Positions 7,923 to 15,483 of a stretch of 27,695 nt of DNA are shown piece by piece; the first letter of the stretch is position 1, and each line of letters starts with the position of its first letter. Position numbers and translations under genes: made by a program. The stretch is from NCBI GenBank assembly GCA_039961635.1, contig JABRWB010000027.1, forward strand, positions 47,501-75,195. Direction: 5' to 3'. Source of the stretch: a bacterium. Lineage in GTDB: Bacteria; 4484-113; JAGGVC01. The notes below the pieces were generated by a model that saw only the letters and a list, made by a program, of their open reading frames with translations, did not search any database and was not told the origin of the DNA.

Positions 7923-9127
7923 CTTTCCCCTCCAAGCGCTATTTCCACATCCACTTCAGATGGGAAAATCGATGCATTCTTGATTTTGGGATCGAGCACA
8001 ATCTGTGGGACTATTCTGTATTCGCCCGGCGGAAGCCCCGAAATGTCAAGGAGGGCTTTGATCGTTGCTCTTTCCGCATCCGTCAAAAGCGCGATTTCAC
8101 TCGCGGAGATTACAACATAGCCGGGTTTGACGAGCACGTTCGTCCCCTTTTCGCCGCCCACGACTTCGATCGTTCTGTTCAAAGATGATGACGCACGCGT
8201 AGTAGTATCGATTACATTCACGGTGACTTTGGCCGTCTGAAGCAATCCCTCGGTGTTTGAAAATCCGTAATTTATCTTTACGTCTTTTTTAAAGCCCGTT
8301 TTCACCCCCGCAAGATCTATCGGTTCGGTATAAACGACCGAAACATCGTGTCCCTCGACTAACTCAAGAGGTACCGTAAGATATCGAGGCTCGATTTCAA
8401 CATCGAATGCAAATCCGGGCGCGGGCTCCCCTTTGATTTCCGGGAAAAGCTTCAATATCCTGACATTCGAAAGCGAGGAAACCTTCAGCTCGTAACGGGC
8501 GACCGTTCTGTCCATCGAAAAAAGCGATCGCGGAAGCGGCTGGTATTTGTCATCGAACAGCTCTATATCCGCTATTCGGGTTTCGTTTTTGTTCCGCTGC
8601 GTAAGCTGCACTTCAACCATTGCATGAGCGACTCTGTCCACTTCTTCCGGGGCTCCGGATACCCGCACCTCTTCCGGCTGGATGGTAAGTTCGCTCTCGA
8701 TGAAATCCGGATGAAGACGCCCTACGCGGCTGACTTCAATCTTAAGAACGCGCGTTTTCTTTTCCTTTAACGATATGCCGATCGTGCCCGGTCCCTTCAC
8801 AACGTCAACGCCCGGTGCAAGAGGTATGTTAACCTCCGCTTCGTAATTGCCGGGAGCTACGTAGTTTTCCAGATTTATCGTCGACGCGGGCGTGTTCGTG
8901 CGAAGCTTTCGGACCACCGAAAGCGGCCCCCTGACCTGAAACGATACGGTTGACGGAAGCTGGCCCGAAAGAACGAGATTAGCGTTCAATCCGTTCATTA
9001 CGAGCGGAGATTTAATCGTTTCAGTTATTTTGTAATCCAGGCTGTTTACGAATGCGGACAGAGCCATGGCCAAAACCAGCGCCCAAAGCTTGAGTCCCCA
9101 GTTTGCAAAAACGCCTTTCAACCGCAT
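7919..9127 (-). CDS. ybbR: YbbR-domain protein (CdaR-like CdaA regulator)
   Basis: A 402-residue membrane-anchored protein. One N-terminal hydrophobic helix (about 10-30, LKLWALVLAMALSAFV) is followed by an extracytoplasmic beta-rich region with successive YbbR repeats; VSFQVRGPLSVVRKL and VRVSGAPEEVDRV are typical pieces. In Firmicutes the equivalent CdaR binds and modulates CdaA. It lies 12 nt downstream of cdaA and overlaps glmM by 4 nt. ATG 9127 directly abuts GAGG, which is too close for good initiation. TTG 9121, two codons on, would place GAGG 6 nt upstream and may be the real start, giving 400 residues. Confidence 0.9.
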   Translation of the reverse strand: MRLKGVFANWGLKLWALVLAMALSAFVNSLDYKITETIKSPLVMNGLNANLVLSGQLPSTVSFQVRGPLSVVRKLRTNTPASTINLENYVAPGNYEAEVNIPLAPGVDVVKGPGTIGISLKEKKTRVLKIEVSRVGRLHPDFIESELTIQPEEVRVSGAPEEVDRVAHAMVEVQLTQRNKNETRIADIELFDDKYQPLPRSLFSMDRTVARYELKVSSLSNVRILKLFPEIKGEPAPGFAFDVEIEPRYLTVPLELVEGHDVSVVYTEPIDLAGVKTGFKKDVKINYGFSNTEGLLQTAKVTVNVIDTTTRASSSLNRTIEVVGGEKGTNVLVKPGYVVISASEIALLTDAERATIKALLDISGLPPGEYRIVPQIVLDPKIKNASIFPSEVDVEIALGGES

Positions 9128-9139
9128 CCTCAGAAATCT

Positions 9140-9937
9140 CTAGTCCAGTACGAGCCTTGGCATCACGCTCGATCTCGACGGATCGGGCTTGAGCAACAGC
9201 CGGGTAAGAGCAAGTACCTGCTCGCCCGTAAGGTTGTACGCGATCCGACCGTTATGGCAAACGCTCATTGCGCCTGTCTCCTCGCTTACAACAAGCACAA
9301 CCACTTCCGCGCGCTCGGTTATTCCAATCGCAGCATGATGGCGCGAGCCAAGCTGCCTGATCGTCTGCTCGCGCTCGGAAAGCGGGAAGAAACAACCTGC
9401 ATAGCTGATAATGTCCCCGTCAATCACTATCGCGCCGTCATGAAGAGGCGCGCTCGTGTCGAATATAGACAAAATCAGTCCGGCGCTGGTAAGCGCGTCA
9501 AGCCTTTGACCAAGCACCATATCATCCAGAGCGGACGGATTCTGAATGAACGCTATCAGTCCGCCGATGCGTTTTTCGCTCATCACCCCCAACGCTCCGA
9601 CGACTTCTTCGAGCAGGTCTTCGGTACCCTTCGAAGGCTCATCTTCGAAAAACGGCCTGATAAACAATCGGGTTTGGGCGGCACGCTCAAGAAAATGCCT
9701 GATTTCAGGCGTGAAAATGATAATCAAAGCGATCGGACCCACGAGCAGCACTTTTTCAAGCACCCAAACGAGAGTCAGAAGCTGGAGTACGGAACAAATG
9801 TAATAGACCGCGCCGAGAAGCGCGATGACAAGCAATACGATGAACGTCTTCGTTCCCCTGACGAAGTAAAGCAGGTAATAAATAATGACGGCGACGATCA
9901 GTACATCGAGAACCTGCTGCCACTGGAAGAGGGGCAA
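9140..9937 (-). CDS. cdaA: Diadenylate cyclase CdaA
   Basis: Makes cyclic di-AMP from two ATP at the membrane. At 265 residues it has three N-terminal hydrophobic helices (about 10-25, 31-50, 53-78) followed by the DAC domain. The catalytic DGA motif is at 167-169. The second motif reads RHHAA at 199-203, whereas RHRAA is what I expect, so one arginine is replaced by histidine. The VVSEETGAMS segment (216-225) is typical. The start is TTG 9937, with a very strong AGGAGG 5 nt upstream that overlaps the stop of the NlpC/P60 gene. It is upstream of ybbR and glmM, its usual regulators. Confidence 0.96.
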   Translation of the reverse strand: MPLFQWQQVLDVLIVAVIIYYLLYFVRGTKTFIVLLVIALLGAVYYICSVLQLLTLVWVLEKVLLVGPIALIIIFTPEIRHFLERAAQTRLFIRPFFEDEPSKGTEDLLEEVVGALGVMSEKRIGGLIAFIQNPSALDDMVLGQRLDALTSAGLILSIFDTSAPLHDGAIVIDGDIISYAGCFFPLSEREQTIRQLGSRHHAAIGITERAEVVVLVVSEETGAMSVCHNGRIAYNLTGEQVLALTRLLLKPDPSRSSVMPRLVLD

Positions 9938-9946
9938 GAGATCCTC

Positions 9947-10768
9947 CTAATACCGGCGAGCCAGGACAAGGTGATCATAGTAGTATTCTTCGTACAAACT
10001 TGAAATACCAACCTTGCCCAGGCTTGACGCGGCATGTATGAACTTGCCGCCGCCGAGGTAAATTCCCGTATGACCGATTTGCCTGTAATTTTTGTCGCTG
10101 AAAAACAGAACGTCTCCGGGCTTCAGCGCATCGAATGAAACATACTTGCCGTACTTCGCCTGTACGCTTGCTTTATGCGTGATGGTAAACCCCTGATCGC
10201 GAAGGCATTGCAGAATCAGGCCGGAGCAGTCAATGCCATTCTTGGATTCGCCGCCCCATTTGTATTTTGTGCCCATATAGGTTTTGGCAACTTCGATAAA
10301 ACGATTGGGATCGACCCTAGGCGTGTAATTAATATTTGGTTCGTAACGCCCCTGGTAAACCCCTTCCGTGAATTCGTTTTCAATTACGAAAAAGCTGTCC
10401 TCAAGCCAATACCAATCCGCATCGGGCGCACGCACGTAGGCCTGCGGCTCGGGAATATCCACGATGTCCGTGGTAAGTACACCATCCAGAGGATCCAGGT
10501 AAAGGAAGCTTCCGGAAACTTCGTCCTTTATGAGGTAAAAGCCCTGAATCGTGTCTATTCTGGCAAATTCCTCACCCATTGCGGAAGTTCTGGCGATTTC
10601 GCTACCACCGTCAGCCCGCCTGTACAAGGGCGCCCCTTCTCTGACCACGCGGACGATAACGACATCCCGATTTTCTTCCTGGGCGAAAGCGGCTGACGCG
10701 TTCATCGAGACGGCGAGCGCCGCGATGAAAACAAACGAAACCAACGCTTTTAATTTACGCAAAATCAA
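9947..10768 (-). CDS. Secreted NlpC/P60 cysteine peptidase with SH3-like region
   Basis: A predicted cell-wall endopeptidase cutting peptide stems of peptidoglycan. From TTG 10768 it has 273 residues: an n-region with RKLK, a hydrophobic core and a likely signal cleavage after ASAAFA; an SH3b-like targeting region (about 35-110); then a C-terminal NlpC/P60 domain. The catalytic Cys181 is in DCSGL, His233 in GHTGIYLG, and a third His245 in FIHAAS. The frame opens up to TTG 10807, but that codon is almost at the predicted transcription start. TTG 10768, 10 nt after GGTGG, gives a normal signal peptide. It is the first gene of the c-di-AMP unit, so this wall hydrolase may be co-expressed with c-di-AMP signalling. 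Confidence 0.9.
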   Translation of the reverse strand: MILRKLKALVSFVFIAALAVSMNASAAFAQEENRDVVIVRVVREGAPLYRRADGGSEIARTSAMGEEFARIDTIQGFYLIKDEVSGSFLYLDPLDGVLTTDIVDIPEPQAYVRAPDADWYWLEDSFFVIENEFTEGVYQGRYEPNINYTPRVDPNRFIEVAKTYMGTKYKWGGESKNGIDCSGLILQCLRDQGFTITHKASVQAKYGKYVSFDALKPGDVLFFSDKNYRQIGHTGIYLGGGKFIHAASSLGKVGISSLYEEYYYDHLVLARRY

Positions 10769-10818
10769 GCCGATCGAACCACCATCAGCTCCAGTCGGGG
10801 CTGCCAAACCAAACTTGG

Positions 10819-10824
10819 ATTATA
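10819..10824 (-). promoter_or_regulatory. -10 box for the nlpC-cdaA-ybbR-glmM unit
   Basis: A perfect minus-strand TATAAT lies in the short gap after the rpsI stop. It is about 50 nt upstream of the preferred nlpC start. No -35 element is recognisable; the 17-nt position falls in the last codons of rpsI. It may let the c-di-AMP unit be transcribed separately from the ribosomal operon. Confidence 0.45.
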
Positions 10825-10838
10825 CCACCGCCTTGGGC

Positions 10839-11234
10839 TTATCGCTTGCTGAACTGGAAGCGCTTGCGAGCCCTCTTCTGGCCGTACTTTTTCCTCTCCT
10901 TGGCGCGAGGATCCCTGGTCAGGAATCCTTCGGCCTTCAACTTGGCCCTCAAGTCAGGATTAAGTGTGACAAAGTACCTTGCTACGCCGAGTCTGACCGC
11001 GTCGGCTTGGCCCGCGATTCCACCGCCCGTCACGTTTACGTGGATGTCGTATTGGTCCTCGACCTCAAGCTTCTTGAGAACTTCGAGGATCCGCATCTGG
11101 TCGCCGTAACGCGGAAAATAGTTGGTAAACTCGCGCCCGTTGACCAGGATGCTGCCGCTTCCTTTTTCCAAATATACGCGCGCAACCGCGGTTTTACGCC
11201 TGCCGACTGTAATGTTTCTATGCTCTTCGCTCAT
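10839..11234 (-). CDS. rpsI: 30S ribosomal protein S9
   Basis: Small-subunit head protein whose C-terminal tail reaches the P-site tRNA. It has 131 residues from ATG 11234. The family N-terminus (TVGRRKTAVARVYL), the central GGGIAGQADAVRLGVAR and the basic C-terminus ending RFQFSKR with the conserved final Lys-Arg are all present. GTG 11243 is an alternative start three codons upstream. AGGAG is 3 nt from the GTG and 12 nt from the ATG, so the choice is open. It follows rplM with a 22-nt gap and is the last ribosomal gene before the nlpC promoter. Confidence 0.97.
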   Translation of the reverse strand: MSEEHRNITVGRRKTAVARVYLEKGSGSILVNGREFTNYFPRYGDQMRILEVLKKLEVEDQYDIHVNVTGGGIAGQADAVRLGVARYFVTLNPDLRAKLKAEGFLTRDPRAKERKKYGQKRARKRFQFSKR

Positions 11235-11256
11235 TCGACCCACACTCTCCTGGACG

Positions 11257-11706
11257 CTAGTTTCCCGTTCCTTGTTCGTTCTTCAATGGCTTCGGCTGCT
11301 GCGCCTTGTGCGGATGATCCGGTCCGGCGTAAACCTTCAATTTGTGAATCAGCCGCCTGCCTAACCTATTCCGGGGAATCATTAGCTTAACGGCATCGCG
11401 GAAAACTTCCGCGGAGTCCCTGCTCATCCTTTCGGAAAGGGTTCTCACTTTGATTCCGCCCGGATAGCCGCTGGCCCTGAAATACTGCTTGGAATTCAGC
11501 TTGGTTCCTGTCACCTTAATTTTGGACGCGTTGATCGCGACCACGAAATCGCCGCAATCCTGCCCTTGGGTGAACTCCGGCTTGTGCTTGCCCGTGAGGA
11601 GTCCGGCGACAAGCGATGCTGCGCGGCCAAGCACCATACCGTCCAAATCTACGAGCAGCCAGTTCCGCTCCACGGTATTCCTGTTGAAGAAACTAGTTCT
11701 ATTCAT
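11257..11706 (-). CDS. rplM: 50S ribosomal protein L13
   Basis: Large-subunit assembly protein of 149 residues, close to the usual ~142-148. Family segments are clear: WLLVDLDGMVLGRAAS, the AGLLTGKHKPEF stretch, GDFVVAINASKI and the GRRLIHKLKVYAGPDHPH end. The ATG overlaps the last codons of truA by 8 nt (ATGAATAG), so translation is probably coupled. The pair with rpsI is the normal rplM-rpsI module. Confidence 0.97.
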   Translation of the reverse strand: MNRTSFFNRNTVERNWLLVDLDGMVLGRAASLVAGLLTGKHKPEFTQGQDCGDFVVAINASKIKVTGTKLNSKQYFRASGYPGGIKVRTLSERMSRDSAEVFRDAVKLMIPRNRLGRRLIHKLKVYAGPDHPHKAQQPKPLKNEQGTGN

Positions 11707-12487
11707 TTTGTAACCTCTCGAACAACACCCGCCAAAGGAAAAGCCCTTCCGGCGGCGCCAAAAACACCCTCGGAAGCGCCGTTCCCCGGAAAAGCGAGGA
11801 CTCGAAAGTCCTCATTTCCAGCTCGCCGCGCCCGACGGCGAAAATGCTGCCGGCCAGCCGCCTGACCATCTGGTGCAGGAACCTGTCGGCCTCGATTCTA
11901 AACTCGCCCCTGGTTCCCAGCAACCTGAAGGATGCGGAGAAAATCCTGCAAATTCCGCTTGTCAATCCTCCGCCGCTTCCGGAAAACGCCTTGAAACTGC
12001 ATGCTCCCGGAATCAGCGAAACCGCCTTCCGCACCAAATCAATATTCAGTCCGCCGTCAATTCTTGCGCAAAATCTCGCTTCGTGAATTTCCGGCGGTTT
12101 CCCGATTCGAAAACGGTACCGGTATTCGCGCCTGGATGCAGCGAACCGGGCGTTGAATCCGGCGGGAACCGTCTCGCACTTCGACACCAAGATGTCGCGG
12201 GGAAGCTTGGCGCTTAGCGCCCTTACAAGCCTCTCCGGGCCCGGGCCGCACTTCGGAAAAACGATTGCCGATGCCGCAGTCTTGCGGGCGTGCACTCCTT
12301 TGTCGGTTCTGGAGGAAGGAATTAGCTTCACCGTCCTTCCGTACAGCCCCGCCAGCACCGATTCGAGTTCTCCTGAAACGGTTCGCTTACCGGGCTGAAT
12401 CTGTGAACCGGCAAAATCGGTTCCGTCATAGCCATACCAAATTAAAATGTTCAGTCCATCCTCGGCCTTGTGAATCGCGGCCGTCAT
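11699..12487 (-). CDS. truA: tRNA pseudouridine(38-40) synthase TruA
   Basis: Isomerises uridines 38, 39 and 40 in the anticodon arm of many tRNAs. 262 residues, a normal length. The catalytic aspartate lies in SRTDKGVHA near residue 60, and the N-terminal strand reads LIWYGYDGTDFAGSQIQ. The second half contains the typical FLHQMVRRLAGS. ATG 12487 follows the rplQ stop by one base, and the end overlaps rplM. The rplQ-truA-rplM-rpsI order is familiar from Bacillus, where transporter genes (ecfA/ecfT) lie between rplQ and truA; those are absent here. Confidence 0.96.
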   Translation of the reverse strand: MTAAIHKAEDGLNILIWYGYDGTDFAGSQIQPGKRTVSGELESVLAGLYGRTVKLIPSSRTDKGVHARKTAASAIVFPKCGPGPERLVRALSAKLPRDILVSKCETVPAGFNARFAASRREYRYRFRIGKPPEIHEARFCARIDGGLNIDLVRKAVSLIPGACSFKAFSGSGGGLTSGICRIFSASFRLLGTRGEFRIEADRFLHQMVRRLAGSIFAVGRGELEMRTFESSLFRGTALPRVFLAPPEGLFLWRVLFERLQNE

Positions 12488-12488
12488 T

Positions 12489-12857
12489 TTACTGCTCCGG
12501 GAAACCCGGCACTACAAGCCGGACCAAAAGCGAACCGTCGCCGCGCCTGAATCCGACCTTGTACTCTTTAAGATATCCGCCGTCAGTGCGATCCTTGACC
12601 GCGGGAAGCACGTTCTTCTCAAGGCTGTAAAGCACTTCCTTGGTGTAAAGAACCTTCATCGCTTCCCTCATGTCGTGAACAGCCCCGGCACGAGCCCTTG
12701 TTATCATCCTTTCTGCAATGCGCTTAACTTCGCGAGCCCGCACTTTGGTGGTCGTGATGTGCCCGTGAAGAAGAAGCGACGAGACCTGGCCGCGCAGCAG
12801 AGCGACCCGCTGATCCCACGGCTTGTTAAGTTTCGCGTTGCCTCGTTTGTGTCTCAT
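12489..12857 (-). CDS. rplQ: 50S ribosomal protein L17
   Basis: Large-subunit protein near the exit tunnel, 122 residues. The start MRHKRGNAKLNK and the helix region ending in VKRIAERMITRAR are characteristic, and the C-terminus (LLVRLVVPG) has the usual strand. It follows rpoA by 18 nt, its standard place. The early segment WDQRVALLRGQVSSLLLHG diverges from the common SSHRKALLRN form, but the fold-defining positions are kept. Confidence 0.96.
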   Translation of the reverse strand: MRHKRGNAKLNKPWDQRVALLRGQVSSLLLHGHITTTKVRAREVKRIAERMITRARAGAVHDMREAMKVLYTKEVLYSLEKNVLPAVKDRTDGGYLKEYKVGFRRGDGSLLVRLVVPGFPEQ

Positions 12858-12875
12858 TTACGCACCTCCGCCCGA

Positions 12876-13868
12876 TTACTCGGACTCCTCTCTAAGCGAA
12901 AGGTTCATCTCGTTAAGCTTGTCAACAATCTCCTCGAGTGACTTTTCACCAAAGCTCTTGAGAGCGAGAAGCTGCTCCGGCGTGTACTCGATAAGCTCCG
13001 CGACCGTTGTAATGTTGGCAATATCCAGACAGTTCTTGGCGCGACGAGATAGCCCGAGCTCGTCAATCGTTTTGGAGATGTTGCGCTGGTATTCGAAACT
13101 CTGCTCCTTCTTTTTCTCTTCGAATACTTCCTCCTCGACCTGGTGGCATGACACCCAATCGAAGTACTTTCGAAGTTCGACTGCAGCCTCGGTGAGGATC
13201 CGGTCAGGCGACTTAGTGCCGTTTGTGTCGATCGTCAGTATCAGCCGCTCATAGTTGGTGTCACTTCCGACGCGAGTATTTTCCCAGCTGTAGGCCACCT
13301 GCCTGACCGGGCTGTAATTGCTGTCGAAAGTTAATATTCCGATCGCCTGATCCTTGCTCTTTAGCTCCGAAGCAGGCACAAATCCAACCCCGGAAGTGAT
13401 CGTCGCTTCAATGTGAAGCGATCGCTTGGGATCGGTTATCGTGCAGATGTAGTGATCCTCCGGCTGCAAAATTTCGACTTCCGGATTGTACTGGAATTCA
13501 TCCGCGTAAATCTCGCTTTCGCCCGTGACATCGAGAACGATCGTTGACTGGCTGACTCCGTTCAACCGCACGCGCATTCTGCGGATGTTGTGAAGCAACT
13601 CGACCGTGTCTTCCAGAATACCGTCGAGAGCCGCGAATTCGTGCTCAACGCCATCAATGCGCACTTTGCTGACCGACCAGCCCTGGATGCTTGACAACAG
13701 GACGCGCCTCAGCGCGTTGCCGATCGTCACGCCGTAGCCGCGCGGAAGAGGCTCCAGCGTGAACCTGCCCCTGTTTTTGTTGTCGTCCAGGTCCTTGTCA
13801 AGTTTGAGCAAGTCGAAAACCTTCGACTTGCTCCCGATGATTCGATTGTAGGTTTCGGAATAATCCAT
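12876..13868 (-). CDS. rpoA: DNA-directed RNA polymerase subunit alpha
   Basis: Dimeric assembly platform of RNA polymerase. 330 residues from ATG 13868, with AGGTGG upstream; GTG 13877, abutting the rpsD stop, is a possible alternative. The N-terminal domain shows RFTLEPLPRGYGVTIGNALRR (assembly interface) and the ILDVTGESEIYADEF region. A charged linker rich in Glu and Lys (around 245-260) leads to the C-terminal domain. There the DNA-binding loop reads LSRRAKNCL, retaining the arginine equivalent to E. coli R265 and the Asn-Cys-Leu. The GEKSLEEI helix-hairpin is typical. It is the usual alpha-operon member after rpsD. Confidence 0.98.
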   Translation of the reverse strand: MDYSETYNRIIGSKSKVFDLLKLDKDLDDNKNRGRFTLEPLPRGYGVTIGNALRRVLLSSIQGWSVSKVRIDGVEHEFAALDGILEDTVELLHNIRRMRVRLNGVSQSTIVLDVTGESEIYADEFQYNPEVEILQPEDHYICTITDPKRSLHIEATITSGVGFVPASELKSKDQAIGILTFDSNYSPVRQVAYSWENTRVGSDTNYERLILTIDTNGTKSPDRILTEAAVELRKYFDWVSCHQVEEEVFEEKKKEQSFEYQRNISKTIDELGLSRRAKNCLDIANITTVAELIEYTPEQLLALKSFGEKSLEEIVDKLNEMNLSLREESE

Positions 13869-13877
13869 TTGTCCCAC

Positions 13878-14507
13878 CTATACCAGCTTCGAGTAATACT
13901 CAACAATTAATGCGGGATCGAAGGAATCTTCCATCTCGCCCGTTTCCGGCAGCCGTTCCACCTGGGCGGTCCAGTTTTCGAGGTCGCATTTGAGCCAGTG
14001 ATCCGCCGGAAGGGATTCCACCAGCTCCTTTTGCTCCCTGAAATACGCCGTCTTGCGTCGGCTGTCCTTTACTTCGATTTTGTCGCCCACCGACACACCG
14101 TAGCTGGGAATGTTGACCACGCGGCCGTTAACCTTGAAATGGCGGTGCAGCACGAGCTGGCGAGCCAGCGCGCGGCTGGACGCCCAACCAAGGCGGAAAA
14201 TCACATTGTCGAGACGCGTTTCAAGCTGCCGTACCAGCTCCTCGCCGGTGACGCCCTTGGAGGCCTTCGCGCGAATGAAGTAATTGCGGAACTGCCTCTC
14301 GTAAATCCCGAACACACGCCGCCCGATTTGCTTTTCCTTCAAATGAACAGAGTAATCGGTGGCCTTTCCGCGCCTGCGCTTGGGGCCTGGCGGGGTCTGC
14401 CTGCGCTCGAAGCTGCACTTCTCGCTATAGCAGCGCTGGCCCTTGAGAAAGAGCTTTTTGCCGAGCGCCCGGCACTGCCTGCAAACCGATCCTGTGTATC
14501 TTCCCAT
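13878..14507 (-). CDS. rpsD: 30S ribosomal protein S4, zinc-binding form
   Basis: Primary 16S-binding protein of the 30S body, and in many bacteria a translational repressor of its own operon. 209 residues. Four cysteines in the first 31 positions (CRQC near 9-12, then Cys26 and Cys31 in RCYSEKC) form the zinc-ribbon version. The S4 RNA-binding domain follows, with RLDNVIFRLGWASSRALARQ and HFKVNGRVVNIPSYGV. ATG 14507 is 9 nt after the rpsK stop. Confidence 0.98.
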   Translation of the reverse strand: MGRYTGSVCRQCRALGKKLFLKGQRCYSEKCSFERRQTPPGPKRRRGKATDYSVHLKEKQIGRRVFGIYERQFRNYFIRAKASKGVTGEELVRQLETRLDNVIFRLGWASSRALARQLVLHRHFKVNGRVVNIPSYGVSVGDKIEVKDSRRKTAYFREQKELVESLPADHWLKCDLENWTAQVERLPETGEMEDSFDPALIVEYYSKLV

Positions 14508-14516
14508 GGTTTTCTC

Positions 14517-14912
14517 CTATACCCTCCGCCTCTTGCGCGGCCTGCAGCCGTTGTGAGGAACCGGCGTCGTGTCCTTGATAAGCGATACTTTGAATCCCAT
14601 ATTGTTGACCGTGCGAACAGCAGCATCCTTACCGCTACCGGGACCCTGGGAAAAGATGCTCACCTCTCGCAGACCATGCTCTTGCGCCGTTCGAAGCGCG
14701 GCTTCGGTGGCGATTTGAGCGGCGTACGCCGTGCCCTTTTTCGCGCCTTTGAAACCGCGGCTGCCGGAGCTCGACCAGGCGATAAGGTTACCGCGGTCAT
14801 CTGTAATGCTGACGAGCGTGTTGTTGAACGTGGCCTGGATGTACACCCGGCCTACGGGCACGTTTTTTTTCTCTTTCTTCTTTCCACCGGTACGTTTGGT
14901 TGTTCTTGGCAT
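14517..14912 (-). CDS. rpsK: 30S ribosomal protein S11
   Basis: 30S platform protein binding 16S rRNA near the Shine-Dalgarno helix. 131 residues from ATG 14912, which has GGAGGAG 2 nt upstream. An in-frame ATG at 14939 would add nine residues (PGGIYGGV and so on) that lie over a hairpin and do not match the family. Recognisable segments are [37 protein letters not shown] and the C-terminal [12 protein letters not shown]. Confidence 0.97.
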   Translation of the reverse strand: MPRTTKRTGGKKKEKKNVPVGRVYIQATFNNTLVSITDDRGNLIAWSSSGSRGFKGAKKGTAYAAQIATEAALRTAQEHGLREVSIFSQGPGSGKDAAVRTVNNMGFKVSLIKDTTPVPHNGCRPRKRRRV

Positions 14913-14917
14913 AACTC

Positions 14918-14952
14918 CTCCGTAAATACCGCCGGGCATTGCCCAGACGGAG
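14918..14952 (-). promoter_or_regulatory. Nested hairpin over the rpsK ribosome-binding site
   Basis: In the 48-nt rpsM-rpsK gap, RNA from the minus strand can form CUCCGU (14947-14952) pairing with ACGGAG (14918-14923). Stacked inside is CUGGGC/GCCCGG (14941-14946 with 14932-14937, one U-G pair) closing an AAU loop. The outer stem takes up part of the rpsK GGAGGAG site. This looks like a translational control element; S4 or another ribosomal protein as ligand is only a guess. Confidence 0.45.
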
Positions 14953-14960
14953 CCGAAAAA

Positions 14961-15347
14961 CTACTTCTTGCCCGGCTTCTTCTTGCCGGCGATTGCCTGG
15001 CGCCTCGGCCCCTTGCGGGTGCGGGCGTTCGTGTGCGTGCGCTGGCCTCGGACGGGAAGCCCCCCGAGGTGGCGCATACCGCGATAAGAACGGATTTCGA
15101 TCAACCGCTTTATGTTAAGCGTCACTTCCTTGCGCAGATCGCCCTCGGTCTTAACCCCGAGCTTGAGAATCTGCTCTCGGATGCGATTAACCTCGTCATC
15201 GGCGAGATCCTTGACGCGGCGGTCGGGGCTCACTTCGGCGGCGGCGAGAATCCGCTGGCTCGTCGTGAGTCCAATGCCGTAAATATACGTCAACGCAATC
15301 TCGATACGTTTGTTTTTGGGAAGATCTACGCCTTCAATGCGCGCCAT
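14961..15347 (-). CDS. rpsM: 30S ribosomal protein S13
   Basis: 30S head protein contacting the 50S subunit and P-site tRNA. 128 residues. The start [25 protein letters not shown] and the helix-hairpin region are typical, as are [19 protein letters not shown] and the basic Lys/Arg/Gly tail. It follows rpmJ by 13 nt, the standard alpha-operon position. Confidence 0.98.
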   Translation of the reverse strand: MARIEGVDLPKNKRIEIALTYIYGIGLTTSQRILAAAEVSPDRRVKDLADDEVNRIREQILKLGVKTEGDLRKEVTLNIKRLIEIRSYRGMRHLGGLPVRGQRTHTNARTRKGPRRQAIAGKKKPGKK

Positions 15348-15360
15348 AACCGAACTCCTT

Positions 15361-15474
15361 CTAACCCTGCCGTTGCTTGTGCTTGGGATTTTTGCAAATC
15401 ACGTACACGCGACCGCGGCGCTTGATCACCTGACAGTCCTTGCACATCCTTCTTACCGATGCTCGCACCTTCAT
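15361..15474 (-). CDS. rpmJ: 50S ribosomal protein L36, zinc-binding form
   Basis: Smallest large-subunit protein, 37 residues from ATG 15474 to TAG 15361. The protein starts [14 protein letters not shown], and its zinc ligands are Cys11, Cys14, Cys27 and His32 (C-x2-C-x12-C-x4-H). It sits between infA and rpsM, 9 nt after the infA stop, exactly where many bacteria keep rpmJ. Confidence 0.97.
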   Translation of the reverse strand: MKVRASVRRMCKDCQVIKRRGRVYVICKNPKHKQRQG

Positions 15475-15483
15475 GTTCGACAC

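Noticed and set aside
13998-15425. Long plus-strand open frame of 475 codons opposite rpsD, rpsK and rpsM
   Set aside because: It is antisense to three certain ribosomal genes and their gaps, shows no family resemblance, and arises from GC-rich codon use on the other strand.
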